From: Loktanella sp. UBA3435
GTDB lineage: Bacteria > Pseudomonadota > Alphaproteobacteria > Rhodobacterales > Rhodobacteraceae
Direction: 5' to 3'
DNA length: 16,776 nucleotides
Assembly (NCBI GenBank): GCA_002378665.1
Contig: DFSO01000082.1
Location: 792-17,567, forward strand
Below the pieces are notes generated by a model. That model was not told the origin of the DNA, did not search any database, and saw only the letters and a list, made by a program, of their open reading frames with translations. Numbering within the stretch: the stretch's first letter is position 1; each line of letters starts with the position of its first letter. The position numbers and the translations under genes are program-made. This document shows positions 1 to 6,857 of this stretch, in pieces.

Positions 1-75
1 GTTCTTAAACCTTGTGCGGAACTTACGCACGGCGTCCATAATGTCAGGTTTTGGGGTGTTTTGCATATCAGCCAT
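1..75 (-). CDS. Unknown protein, N-terminal fragment cut by window edge
   Basis: An ATG on the minus strand at 75 opens a frame that stays open to the window edge, giving 25 residues that begin MADMQNTPKPDIMDAVRKF. An AGGA ribosome binding site lies about 7 bases upstream of the ATG. The fragment is hydrophilic, with basic residues towards its end (RKFRTRFK), and shows no signal peptide in what is visible. It follows the small secreted-protein gene at 122-424 on the same strand with a 46-base gap, so it may be the next gene of the unit running down from nusB. I do not recognise the family from so short a piece. The start codon and ribosome binding site make a real gene likely; the function is unknown. 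Confidence 0.6.
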   Translation of the reverse strand, partial: MADMQNTPKPDIMDAVRKFRTRFKN

Positions 76-121
76 GGGACTATCCTTCGCATTTCAAAGA
101 AACACTAACATACAACAGGTC

Positions 122-424
122 CTACTGAGTAGCCCCTGAGGTACCAAGACCATCCAACATGAACATCAAAAGTCCAAAGCCCCCAATCGCGACCGTCGAC
201 TTTGGCACAGAGGTATCGCCAAACTCTATGGTTTCGCGCGAGGTCCTGCCTGACTCTCCGTTCATGTCCTGCTGCCCGCCGTTAATCGGGCGAGGCTCAA
301 TCACGATAGGCTCCAAGACTGCTTCTGGCATGCACAAGCGACAGGCCGCATCAGACACAGACGGGGCGAATGCCAGTACCTGTGTAAGCGCTGCACAAAC
401 GAATAAGGTCGATTTGAATAACAT
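122..424 (-). CDS. Small secreted or membrane-anchored hypothetical protein
   Basis: This is a 100-residue protein. Its N-terminus is a good signal peptide: a lysine at position 4, a hydrophobic core over residues 6-20, and a likely cleavage after the alanines at 26-27 (SDAA). The mature part opens with a CxxC pair (C28, C31), then a proline-rich stretch and a polar middle. A weakly hydrophobic segment near the C-terminus (about residues 78-95, rich in Gly, Leu, Phe and Met) could be a membrane anchor. It resembles PEP-CTERM-type tails only loosely and has no basic C-terminal end, so I do not call a sorting signal. An AAAAGGA ribosome binding site precedes the ATG at 424. It lies downstream of nusB on the same strand. 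The family is not recognised; the export prediction is fairly sure, the function is unknown. Confidence 0.7.
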   Translation of the reverse strand: MLFKSTLFVCAALTQVLAFAPSVSDAACRLCMPEAVLEPIVIEPRPINGGQQDMNGESGRTSRETIEFGDTSVPKSTVAIGGFGLLMFMLDGLGTSGATQ

Positions 425-461
425 GGGATAGGTCCTTTTTGACTAAGGCCACCTATATCCC
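425..461 (-). promoter_or_regulatory. Hairpin in the leader of the small secreted-protein gene
   Basis: Directly upstream of the ATG at 424, GGGATAGGT (425-433) is complementary to ACCTATATCCC (451-461) apart from a two-base bulge. An inner CCTT/AAGG pairing extends the stem. The AAGGACC ribosome binding site would lie inside this structure. The complementarity is seen directly; control of translation is inference. Confidence 0.4.
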
Positions 462-506
462 ACTGTTCGTGAAGCCGAGATATCACCCAACTTGGTGAAA
501 TTCCGC

Positions 507-974
507 TTAAAATGCGTCTGGACGCGCCTCGCGAGCCATATGATCCAGAACCGCATTCACAAACTTCGGCTCTTTGCCGTCGTGGCTAAACGCCTCGGCC
601 ACGTGCACGAACTCAACAATCACGACCTTTGGCGGGGTGATCTTGTTGCGCAGTTCTGCACCAGCAGCACGGAACAAGGCGCGCCAAGTCGGATCAATGC
701 GGGCAATCGGCCATTTGGCAACAAGCGCGCGGTCGGTCATTTGGTCGATAATCGCCTGATCATCAACGGCCTTTTCAACCAGCATGCGGAACGTGCCGAC
801 GTCACCCTCTTGCATCTCGATATCGTCGTAGATCTCGCCAAAACGGTGCGTTTCAAACTCTGCGATCACGCGCTCGACAGTCTGGCCAGACGATTCCATC
901 TGAAACAAGGCCTGCACCGCGTAAAAGCGGGCTGCGGATTTCATTTTGCGGAGTTGGTTGTTTGAGATCGTCAT
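507..974 (-). CDS. nusB: Transcription antitermination factor NusB
   Basis: NusB is a small all-helical RNA-binding protein that with NusE (ribosomal protein S10) binds boxA RNA and supports antitermination on ribosomal RNA operons. The 155-residue product has the usual length. It shows the N-terminal family pattern (RSAAR-like SAARFYAVQALFQME around residues 13-27) and the C-terminal helix EPKFVNAVLDHMARE (about 135-149). Its ATG overlaps the TGA of the ribH-like gene in an ATGA arrangement (971-974), which implies translational coupling; ribH-nusB is a standard pairing in proteobacteria. A second methionine at residue 11 is a possible alternative start, but the overlapping ATG fits the operon better. 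The frame is intact. Confidence 0.95.
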   Translation of the reverse strand: MTISNNQLRKMKSAARFYAVQALFQMESSGQTVERVIAEFETHRFGEIYDDIEMQEGDVGTFRMLVEKAVDDQAIIDQMTDRALVAKWPIARIDPTWRALFRAAGAELRNKITPPKVVIVEFVHVAEAFSHDGKEPKFVNAVLDHMAREARPDAF

Positions 975-1405
975 GCTGTGGTCTTGCCGCCCTGCGCCAA
1001 TAGAATTTCGCTTGTGAACCCGACGCCATTGTCAGGACGGCCCCACTTACGGCTGGTTGCCACAAGGTGCAAGGCCGCAGCAACCGCTGATGTCGCTTTA
1101 TCCGCGTCTTTTGAGTCTAATCCGTAACCGATACATAAGCCCTGTAGCCCAAGCATCTGCAAACCTTGCGCACTTTCAGGAGTTTGCGCATCTGCCAAGA
1201 CGACAAAGCCGTCAAAATTGCTCATCCTTGCGGCAATCGCAATTGCGGTGGGGATTTCGGCGGATGATGGCATGTCGAGCAGTTCAAAGCCGATATTATG
1301 CGCGTCCATCATTAAGACCGCGTTCTCAACATGCGCCTCCGCGTCAGCCACAACAAGCAGTAGCTTCACAGGCTTCTCAAACTCAGGCAGCGGCAAACTC
1401 ATCAT
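971..1405 (-). CDS. Degenerate RibH-like protein (lumazine synthase fold without active site)
   Basis: This gene occupies the ribH position and is clearly related to roseobacter lumazine synthase. It keeps the N-terminal LPLPEFEKPVKLLLVVA, the EIPTAIAIA segment, NFDGFV and GLQGLCIG. RibH joins 5-amino-6-ribitylamino-uracil with dihydroxybutanone phosphate to make lumazine. The residues for this are missing. The aromatic residue normally just after the first strand is absent. The GA(L/F)E substrate loop reads SSAE. The GxVIRGxTxHY segment with the catalytic histidine is replaced by LADAQTPES, about 8 residues shorter. The C-terminal Arg/GNKG phosphate-binding segment is deleted. At 144 residues it is shorter than the usual 150-180. 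The frame is nevertheless open, has an AAGGA ribosome binding site, and overlaps nusB by 4 bases. It may have a new role or be kept for coupling to nusB. A second in-frame ATG lies at 1402. Confidence 0.85.
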   Translation of the reverse strand: MMSLPLPEFEKPVKLLLVVADAEAHVENAVLMMDAHNIGFELLDMPSSAEIPTAIAIAARMSNFDGFVVLADAQTPESAQGLQMLGLQGLCIGYGLDSKDADKATSAVAAALHLVATSRKWGRPDNGVGFTSEILLAQGGKTTA

Positions 1406-1424
1406 CGTGGCGTCCTTTTCAACC

Positions 1425-1508
1425 GTGATGGGTCAAGACCCACCCTACTTAGTTTCGCGTAACACATGTGGTGTGCGTGACGGCGTAGGATGGGTTTTAA
1501 CCCATCAT
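1425..1508. repeat. Pair of inverted REP-like palindromes (REPIN-like)
   Basis: Two 24-base copies face each other at 1425-1448 and 1485-1508; the second, reverse complemented, matches the first at 20 of 24 positions. Each copy is itself palindromic (TGGGTCAAGACCCA and TGGGTTTTAACCCA) and has a GTAGG-type outer flank. This is the layout of a REP doublet, an element type moved by RAYT (TnpA-REP) transposases. No RAYT gene is in the window. It lies between ribE and the ribH-like gene, where many relatives have ribB or ribBA. Confidence 0.65.
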
Positions 1509-1511
1509 CCC

Positions 1512-2108
1512 TTAATCAAATTCCCGCAACCGCGCCACATACCGCGCCATCGTGTCGATTTCCAAATTCACAAAGTCGCCAACTTGAGACTTGCCCCAAG
1601 TGGTGACTTCCTTGGTATGCGGGATGATATTGACGCCAAAGTCACACCCATCCACCGCATTCACCGTCAAAGACGTGCCATTCAAGGCAACAGACCCTTT
1701 GGGCGCAATGAACTTCGCCAAGGCCTTTGGCGCGCGGAAAACAAACCGCGTACTGTCGCCCTCATCGGTCATGTTGATAATCTCGGCGACACCGTCTACA
1801 TGGCCTGACACGATATGCCCGCCAAGTTCGTCCCCCAATCGCAGCGCCCGCTCTAGGTTCAAGGTGCGTCCAACATCCCACCCAGAGATGTTCGTCAGGT
1901 TCACACTTTCCGCAGAAATCTCGACATCAAACCAATTGCCGCCATCGCTGCCCATCGACACGACCGTCAGGCACACGCCATCGCATGCGATCGACGCACC
2001 CAGATCAATACCGTTCACGTCGTAACTGGTGCCAATTCTTGCACGCAAATCACCTTTTTTCTCTAATGCGCGCACCGCGCCCAGATCGCTGACAATGCCT
2101 GTAAACAT
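1512..2108 (-). CDS. ribE: Riboflavin synthase, alpha chain
   Basis: Riboflavin synthase converts two lumazine molecules into riboflavin and a ribitylaminouracil, the last step of the pathway, in the cytoplasm. The start is the ATG at 2108, giving the family N-terminus MFTGIV. It has an AGAGGAA ribosome binding site; an upstream in-frame ATG at 2159 would add 17 atypical residues. The 198-residue protein has the usual two tandem barrel repeats. Repeat one contains ACDGVCLTV, and repeat two opens with SGHVDG and contains NGTSLTVN. All expected motifs are present and the frame is intact. It is divergent from kpsS, with 152 bases between the two starts that hold both promoters but no FMN riboswitch I can see. 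This gene is called ribE or ribC depending on the organism. Confidence 0.96.
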   Translation of the reverse strand: MFTGIVSDLGAVRALEKKGDLRARIGTSYDVNGIDLGASIACDGVCLTVVSMGSDGGNWFDVEISAESVNLTNISGWDVGRTLNLERALRLGDELGGHIVSGHVDGVAEIINMTDEGDSTRFVFRAPKALAKFIAPKGSVALNGTSLTVNAVDGCDFGVNIIPHTKEVTTWGKSQVGDFVNLEIDTMARYVARLREFD

Positions 2109-2260
2109 GGCAATTCCTCTTTGAAGTTTCTCCAGACCTAGCCCCTTGAGGTGTTGCAATCAAGCCATGCCACGGCGCCCGCGTTTCAGATATGCCTTAT
2201 TCCTGCCAAAAGGGCATGCAAGTAAGCTAGTGTTGATCAGTTTCAGGATAATCCTACACC

Positions 2261-3547
2261 GTGACCACCACTGCAGACCGCCGCTTTTTGTTCCTATAGG
2301 GACCACACGGGCCATTTTTCCACAGGCTCGCTAAAATGCTGCGCAAAGCTGGCGGTGAGGTATGGCGCGTCGGCTTTAACGCGGGCGACCGTGCTTTCTG
2401 GTTTGGCGCTGCAGGATATATCTCCTACCGTGACACGACAGAAAACTGGCCCGCTTATTTTACCGACCTGATCAACACCCACAGCATCACCGACATCGTG
2501 CTTTATGGCGACACACGCCCGATCCACGCGCAAGCCGTGGAATTGGCCAAGGCGGCAGGCCTGCGGGTTCATGTCTTTGAAGAAGGCTACATGCGCCCCT
2601 ATTGGGTCAGTTACGAGCGTGGCGGCACAAACGGCAACTCTCGTCTGATGGATCTCAGCGTGGAGGACATGCAAGCCGCATTAGCACTTTCCGATCTCGA
2701 AGTTCCGACGCCACCTGCCCATTGGGGTGACATGCGCCACCACGTTCTTTACGGAGCAATTTACCATTGGTTCGTGCTGTTTCGGAATAGCAACTACCGC
2801 AAACTGGCACGGCACCGCGAATTGCCGGTACTGACAGAGGCTGCGCTATATACCCGCCGCTTGCTGCTGATGCCCTTTATTGCCTTGGACCGCATTCTCG
2901 CCACGGCGCGGATCAGATTTGGCGGATTTCCGTATCACCTCGTTTTGATGCAACTCGAACATGACGCCAGTTTTCAGATGCATTCGCCATTTACCCGCAT
3001 GGGCGAGTTCATCACGGTTGTGCTAGAAGGCTTCGCCAAAGGCACCCCGCGCCACCACCACCTCGTGTTCAAAGCACACCCGCTGGAAAATGGCCGCTCT
3101 CCGCTGCGCCAAATCATTCGCGACGAAGCAAAACGTTTGGGTGTTGAGGACCGCGTTCATTACGTGCGGGGCGGAAAACTGGCGCAACTGCTGGATCACG
3201 CGCGCACCTCTGTGACCGTCAACTCGACCGCAGGCCAACAGGTGCTTTGGCGTGGCATCCCGCTCAAGGTCTTTGGCAAGGCTGTTTACAATAAGCCCGA
3301 GTTTGTCTCGGAACAGCCGCTGGATGAATTCTTCGCCAATCCGACCAGCCCTGACAGCCGCGCGTTCAAAGACTACCGTCGTTTCTTGCTTGAAACTAGC
3401 CAAGTTCCGGGTGGTTTTTATTCGGCACGCGGGCGCAGGCAATTGATGCGACAAGTCGTTGATATGATGCTCAGCGACGAAGATCCCTACGACTCGCTCA
3501 AATCTGGCAAGGTTCCACCACGCCAGCCCTTGCGTATCGTAAACTAG
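2261..3547 (+). pseudogene. kpsS: Capsule Kdo-transferase KpsS, interrupted by an amber codon
   Basis: KpsS adds the first beta-Kdo to a phosphatidylglycerol anchor when the capsule linker is built at the inner membrane. The natural start is the GTG at 2261, with AGGATAA upstream, and it reads VTTTADRRFLFL. Codon 13 is then TAG (2297-2299), followed by GPHGPFFHRLAK. The family motif at this point is FLFLQGP, so a glutamine CAG has most likely become TAG. Beyond the stop the frame is open for 415 more codons and carries FEEGYMRPYW, FKAHPLENG and TVNSTAGQQ, all typical of the family. Reinitiation at the ATG at 2336 would give a 403-residue protein lacking the FLQGP loop; its ribosome binding site is weak. 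It heads the kpsS-wza-kpsC block. Without the stop it would be 428 residues. Suppression or sequencing error are the alternatives. Confidence 0.85.
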
Positions 3548-3712
3548 GAACCACTAGACCTAGAGCCCTCCATCCCTATCGCGACATCGACGCAACAGTT
3601 TGGTAGCAGCACAAGGCCTTATCCCGTCAGTGAACTAGCTTTTGCCTCGGGATTCCCGTAGGTTAAAAGAAAAACTTGAGGCAGTTCCGAAATAGGTCGA
3701 GGAGACCGAGCA

Positions 3713-4844
3713 GTGATTTCTCTGACATTGCGCTTTGCAAAAGGCGCGGCTCTTGTGGTGACCCTAGGCCTTGTGGCCTCATGTGGCTTGCCCCGTTCTG
3801 GGCCGAATAAATCCGAAATCTATTCGGGTTCCGTATTGGAACAAGGCGATGCCTTTGTTCTTGTTGTTGACGACCGCGTAAACCGGATCGCCGCTGTGAC
3901 GCCCGCCTTGGGCTTTTCGGCTGGCTTTACAGACGTGGCGTTGTTGGCTCGGATACAATCCGCGCTGGTGATACGCTTGGCCTGACGATCTGGGAAAACG
4001 TGGACGATGGTTTGTTGGTCCCGCAAGGCCAAAACGCAACTGTGCTTGAAGAAGTGCAAGTTGACGGCTCGGGCTTTATCTTTGTTCCCTACGCGGGGCG
4101 GGTAAAGGCCGAAGGAAATACCCCCGAAGCGATCCGTCGCATCATCACTGATAAGCTTACCGATCAGACCCCTGACCCACAGGTTCAGGTCCGTCGCCTT
4201 GCTGGCGATGGCGCGACGGTTGCAATTGTTGGTGCGGTTGGTGCGCAGGGCGTCTATCCGATCGAACGTCCGACACGGACACTTGCAGGCATGCTTGCCG
4301 CTGCCGGCGGCGTTGCGGTTCAGCCTGATATCGCACGCGTGACCGTGGTGCGCGGCAACCATACTGGATCAATCTGGTTTGAAGATCTCTACGGCCACCC
4401 TGGTCACGATATCGCCCTGCGTGGCGGGGATCGGATCATGGCGAGCAAGATACCCGCAGCTTTACGGCGCTTGGGGCCACTGGTGCACAAGACCGCGTGC
4501 AATTCGAGAGCCAAGCGATCTCTGCGATTGAAGCCATTGCCCAAGTTGGTGGCCTCCAGTCCACGCTCGCCGATCCGACGGGTGTATTCGTGTTCCGCAA
4601 TGAGCCAGAGGAAGTCGCGCAGCAGCTCATGGGCCGCACCGATATCACAGGCACGCAGCGCGTGATCTATGTGCTTGATCTGACACGTCCAAACGGCATG
4701 TTCATGGCCCGCGACTTTGCGATCCGTGACCAAGACACCGTTTACGTGACAGAAGCGCCTTACACCCAGTTTAACAAAGCGATTGCTGCAGCAACCGGGT
4801 CGCTAAGCGCCGCAACAAACGTATCTTCAGCGGCTGGTCTCTAA
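3713..4844 (+). pseudogene. wza: Wza/CtrA-type outer-membrane polysaccharide export lipoprotein, two frameshifts
   Basis: OPX proteins of this type form the outer-membrane pore for capsule export. The start is the GTG at 3713, behind GAGGAGA. Residues 1-24 are a lipoprotein signal ending in the lipobox VASC (Cys24). The coding sequence needs two one-base corrections. Adding one G at the GG of 3946-3947 restores LLGSDTIRAGDTLGLTIWE; adding one C at the CCC of 4453-4455 restores KIPRSFTALGATGAQDRVQF. Corrected length is 377 residues, close to Wza, with the Poly_export domain followed by SLBB-type repeats (AIVGAVGAQGVYPIE, then ALEAIAQVGGL-like AIEAIAQVGGLQS). As read, translation stops at 3985 after 90 residues. 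Neither site is a slippery heptamer, so programmed frameshifting is unlikely. It ends 3 bases before kpsC. True decay and homopolymer sequencing error both remain possible. Confidence 0.88.
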
Positions 4845-4847
4845 ACA

Positions 4848-6857
4848 ATGGCCCAACGGCCAAAACAAGGCGCCGCGCGTGAAAATGCGCGGCGTCTTTT
4901 CGTTTATAACGGCGGTTTTCTGACCAATACCCGCGTTTGGCGTATCCTGACGCTGGCAGGCTATGACATCAAAATCGGCAAGCCCACAGACGGCTATATG
5001 GTCGGTGTTTGGGGCCAAAGCCCGACCTCGCCCCGCGGTGAGGCCGTTGCCGCAAAAACCAAAACCCCAATTTTGCGTGTCGAAGATGCCTTTCTGCGCT
5101 CCGTCCTAACGGGTCGTGACGGCGATGATCCCATCGGTTTGCACCTTGATACTCAGGGCGTGCATTTTGACCCCGCGATTGTTTGCGACCTCGAAGAGCT
5201 GCTGCGCGATCATCCGCTTGACGACAGCGCCCTTCTGGCCCACGCCCGCGACGGGATCGACACACTCAAGCGCCAGCACCTCTCGAAATACAACGCCTTT
5301 GATCCCGCCACCCCTGCCCCCGACCCAGGCTATGTGGTGGTCATCGACCAAACGCGCGGCGATGCATCGGTCAAGGCCAGCGGCGCCGACCTGAACACCT
5401 TCCGCGAGATGCTTTATTACGCGCAGACAGATCATCCTGCCGCACGGATCATCATCAAAACCCACCCCGAGACCAGCGCGGGCCATCGTGGCGGATACTA
5501 CACCGATGCGAACACCAACGAGCGCATAACCCTGTTGGACACGCCGATCTCGCCTTATGTGCTCTTTGACGGGGCGATTGCTGTTTATACCGTCAGCAGC
5601 CAGATGGGGTTTGAGGCAATTCTGACGGGGCATAAACCTGTCGTTTTTGGCCAGCCGTTCTACATCGGCTGGGGCCTGACCGAGGACCGCAAACCGCTTG
5701 ACCGCAGGCAACGCAAACTCACGCGTAATCAGCTTTTTGCAGCAAGCATGCTGCTCTACCCGAAATGGTACGACCCGTTTCATGACAGGCTCTGCAGCTT
5801 TGAACATGCCACCGCGACGCTCACCGCCGCCGCCCGCACATGGCGAGACGATCATGCGGGCTGGGACGCGCATGGCATGAAGTTATGGAAGCGCAAGCCT
5901 CTCCAAGCCTTTTTTGGGCGCTATAAGCCTGTGAAATTCGCGACAAAAATTGGCGCGCGGCGGCAAATGGTTTGGGCAGGAAAAACGACGGAAGCTCTTG
6001 AAATGCATGGGGTTTCGCGGATTGAAGACGGGTTCTTGCGCTCTCGCGGACTTGGGGCTGATCTAATCCCACCGCTGTCACTTGTTGTCGATGATCTGGG
6101 GATTTATTATGACCCGTCACGCCCCAGCAGGTTAGAAACCCTGATCGAGGCCAGCGCAGCCTTGTCCGATGCAGACCGCAGAAGGGCCGAGGCGCTGATT
6201 GCCACGCTGATCGGTGAACGACTTTCAAAATATAACCTTGGCGGGGCCAATGTCGCGGACCTTCCGACAGGCCGCCGTATCCTCGTGCCTGGGCAAGTCG
6301 AAGACGACGCCTCAATCCGCCTTGGGGCCACGGATGTGACAACTAATCACGGGCTGCTCGCGGCGGCGCGAAAGGCGAACCCCGCCGCCGTTATTATCTA
6401 TAAACCGCACCCCGACGTTGAGGCGGGTTTGCGCAAAGGGACCGTATCAGAGGCAACGTCGCTTGCCGATGTGGTCGCTACCAAAGCGGATCCTCTGGCC
6501 CTCATTGATCAAGTCGATGAGGTCTGGACCATGACCTCGCTTCTGGGGTTTGAGGCATTGCTGCGCGGCAAGAAGGTCACCTGTCTTGGTTCGCCATTCT
6601 ATGCAGGTTGGGGTCTGACGGATGACCGCGCTATGCCTGTCACGCGCCGCTCGGCTTCACCCGATGTGATCGCACTCGCCCATGCGGTTTTGATTGATTA
6701 CCCACGGTATTTTGATCCGAAATCGGGGCTACCCTGCCCTGTTGAGGTCGCGGTTGAGCGGCTTGCAACAGGTGATATCCCGCGCCCAAGTCAGTTCAAT
6801 CGGATCGCGGCAAAGCTACAAGGTGCCTTCGCCAGTTACGCGCATTTGTGGCGCTAG
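4848..6857 (+). CDS. kpsC: Dual-domain capsule Kdo-transferase KpsC
   Basis: KpsC extends the poly-Kdo linker on which capsule polysaccharide is assembled before export by ABC-transporter systems; it acts at the cytoplasmic face of the inner membrane. The 669-residue protein is an internal duplication of two glycosyltransferase modules. The first has RVEDAFLRS (77-85), KTHPE (204-208), TVSSQMGFEA (248-257) and PFYIGWGL (270-277). The second has RIEDGFLRS (391-399), KPHPD (519-523), TMTSLLGFEA (561-570) and PFYAGWGL (583-590). Both modules look complete and the frame is intact. The ATG follows the wza stop by 3 bases without a strong ribosome binding site, suggesting coupling. That would matter if wza translation ends early. 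Its TAG shares a CTAG with the converging ribD stop. No kpsM, kpsT or kpsE transporter genes are in the window. Confidence 0.95.
   Translation: MAQRPKQGAARENARRLFVYNGGFLTNTRVWRILTLAGYDIKIGKPTDGYMVGVWGQSPTSPRGEAVAAKTKTPILRVEDAFLRSVLTGRDGDDPIGLHLDTQGVHFDPAIVCDLEELLRDHPLDDSALLAHARDGIDTLKRQHLSKYNAFDPATPAPDPGYVVVIDQTRGDASVKASGADLNTFREMLYYAQTDHPAARIIIKTHPETSAGHRGGYYTDANTNERITLLDTPISPYVLFDGAIAVYTVSSQMGFEAILTGHKPVVFGQPFYIGWGLTEDRKPLDRRQRKLTRNQLFAASMLLYPKWYDPFHDRLCSFEHATATLTAAARTWRDDHAGWDAHGMKLWKRKPLQAFFGRYKPVKFATKIGARRQMVWAGKTTEALEMHGVSRIEDGFLRSRGLGADLIPPLSLVVDDLGIYYDPSRPSRLETLIEASAALSDADRRRAEALIATLIGERLSKYNLGGANVADLPTGRRILVPGQVEDDASIRLGATDVTTNHGLLAAARKANPAAVIIYKPHPDVEAGLRKGTVSEATSLADVVATKADPLALIDQVDEVWTMTSLLGFEALLRGKKVTCLGSPFYAGWGLTDDRAMPVTRRSASPDVIALAHAVLIDYPRYFDPKSGLPCPVEVAVERLATGDIPRPSQFNRIAAKLQGAFASYAHLWR

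Noticed and set aside
122..424. PEP-CTERM/exosortase-type sorting signal on the small secreted protein
   Set aside because: A VP followed by a weakly hydrophobic stretch is present, but the basic C-terminal end and the full motif are missing.
475..506. Terminator after nusB (TCACC/GGTGA arms near 485-500)
   Set aside because: Only a 5-bp stem with a 6-base loop and no T-run on the minus strand.
2109..2260. FMN riboswitch upstream of ribE
   Set aside because: The 152-base divergent gap lacks the conserved RFN segments and is largely taken up by two promoters and leaders.
3930..4470. Programmed -1 frameshifting in wza
   Set aside because: Neither junction has a slippery heptamer, two shifts in one gene would be required, and the family is normally encoded in one frame.
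5106..5873. Minus-strand open frame of 255 codons opposite kpsC
   Set aside because: Shadow of kpsC, whose two complete glycosyltransferase modules explain the sequence.
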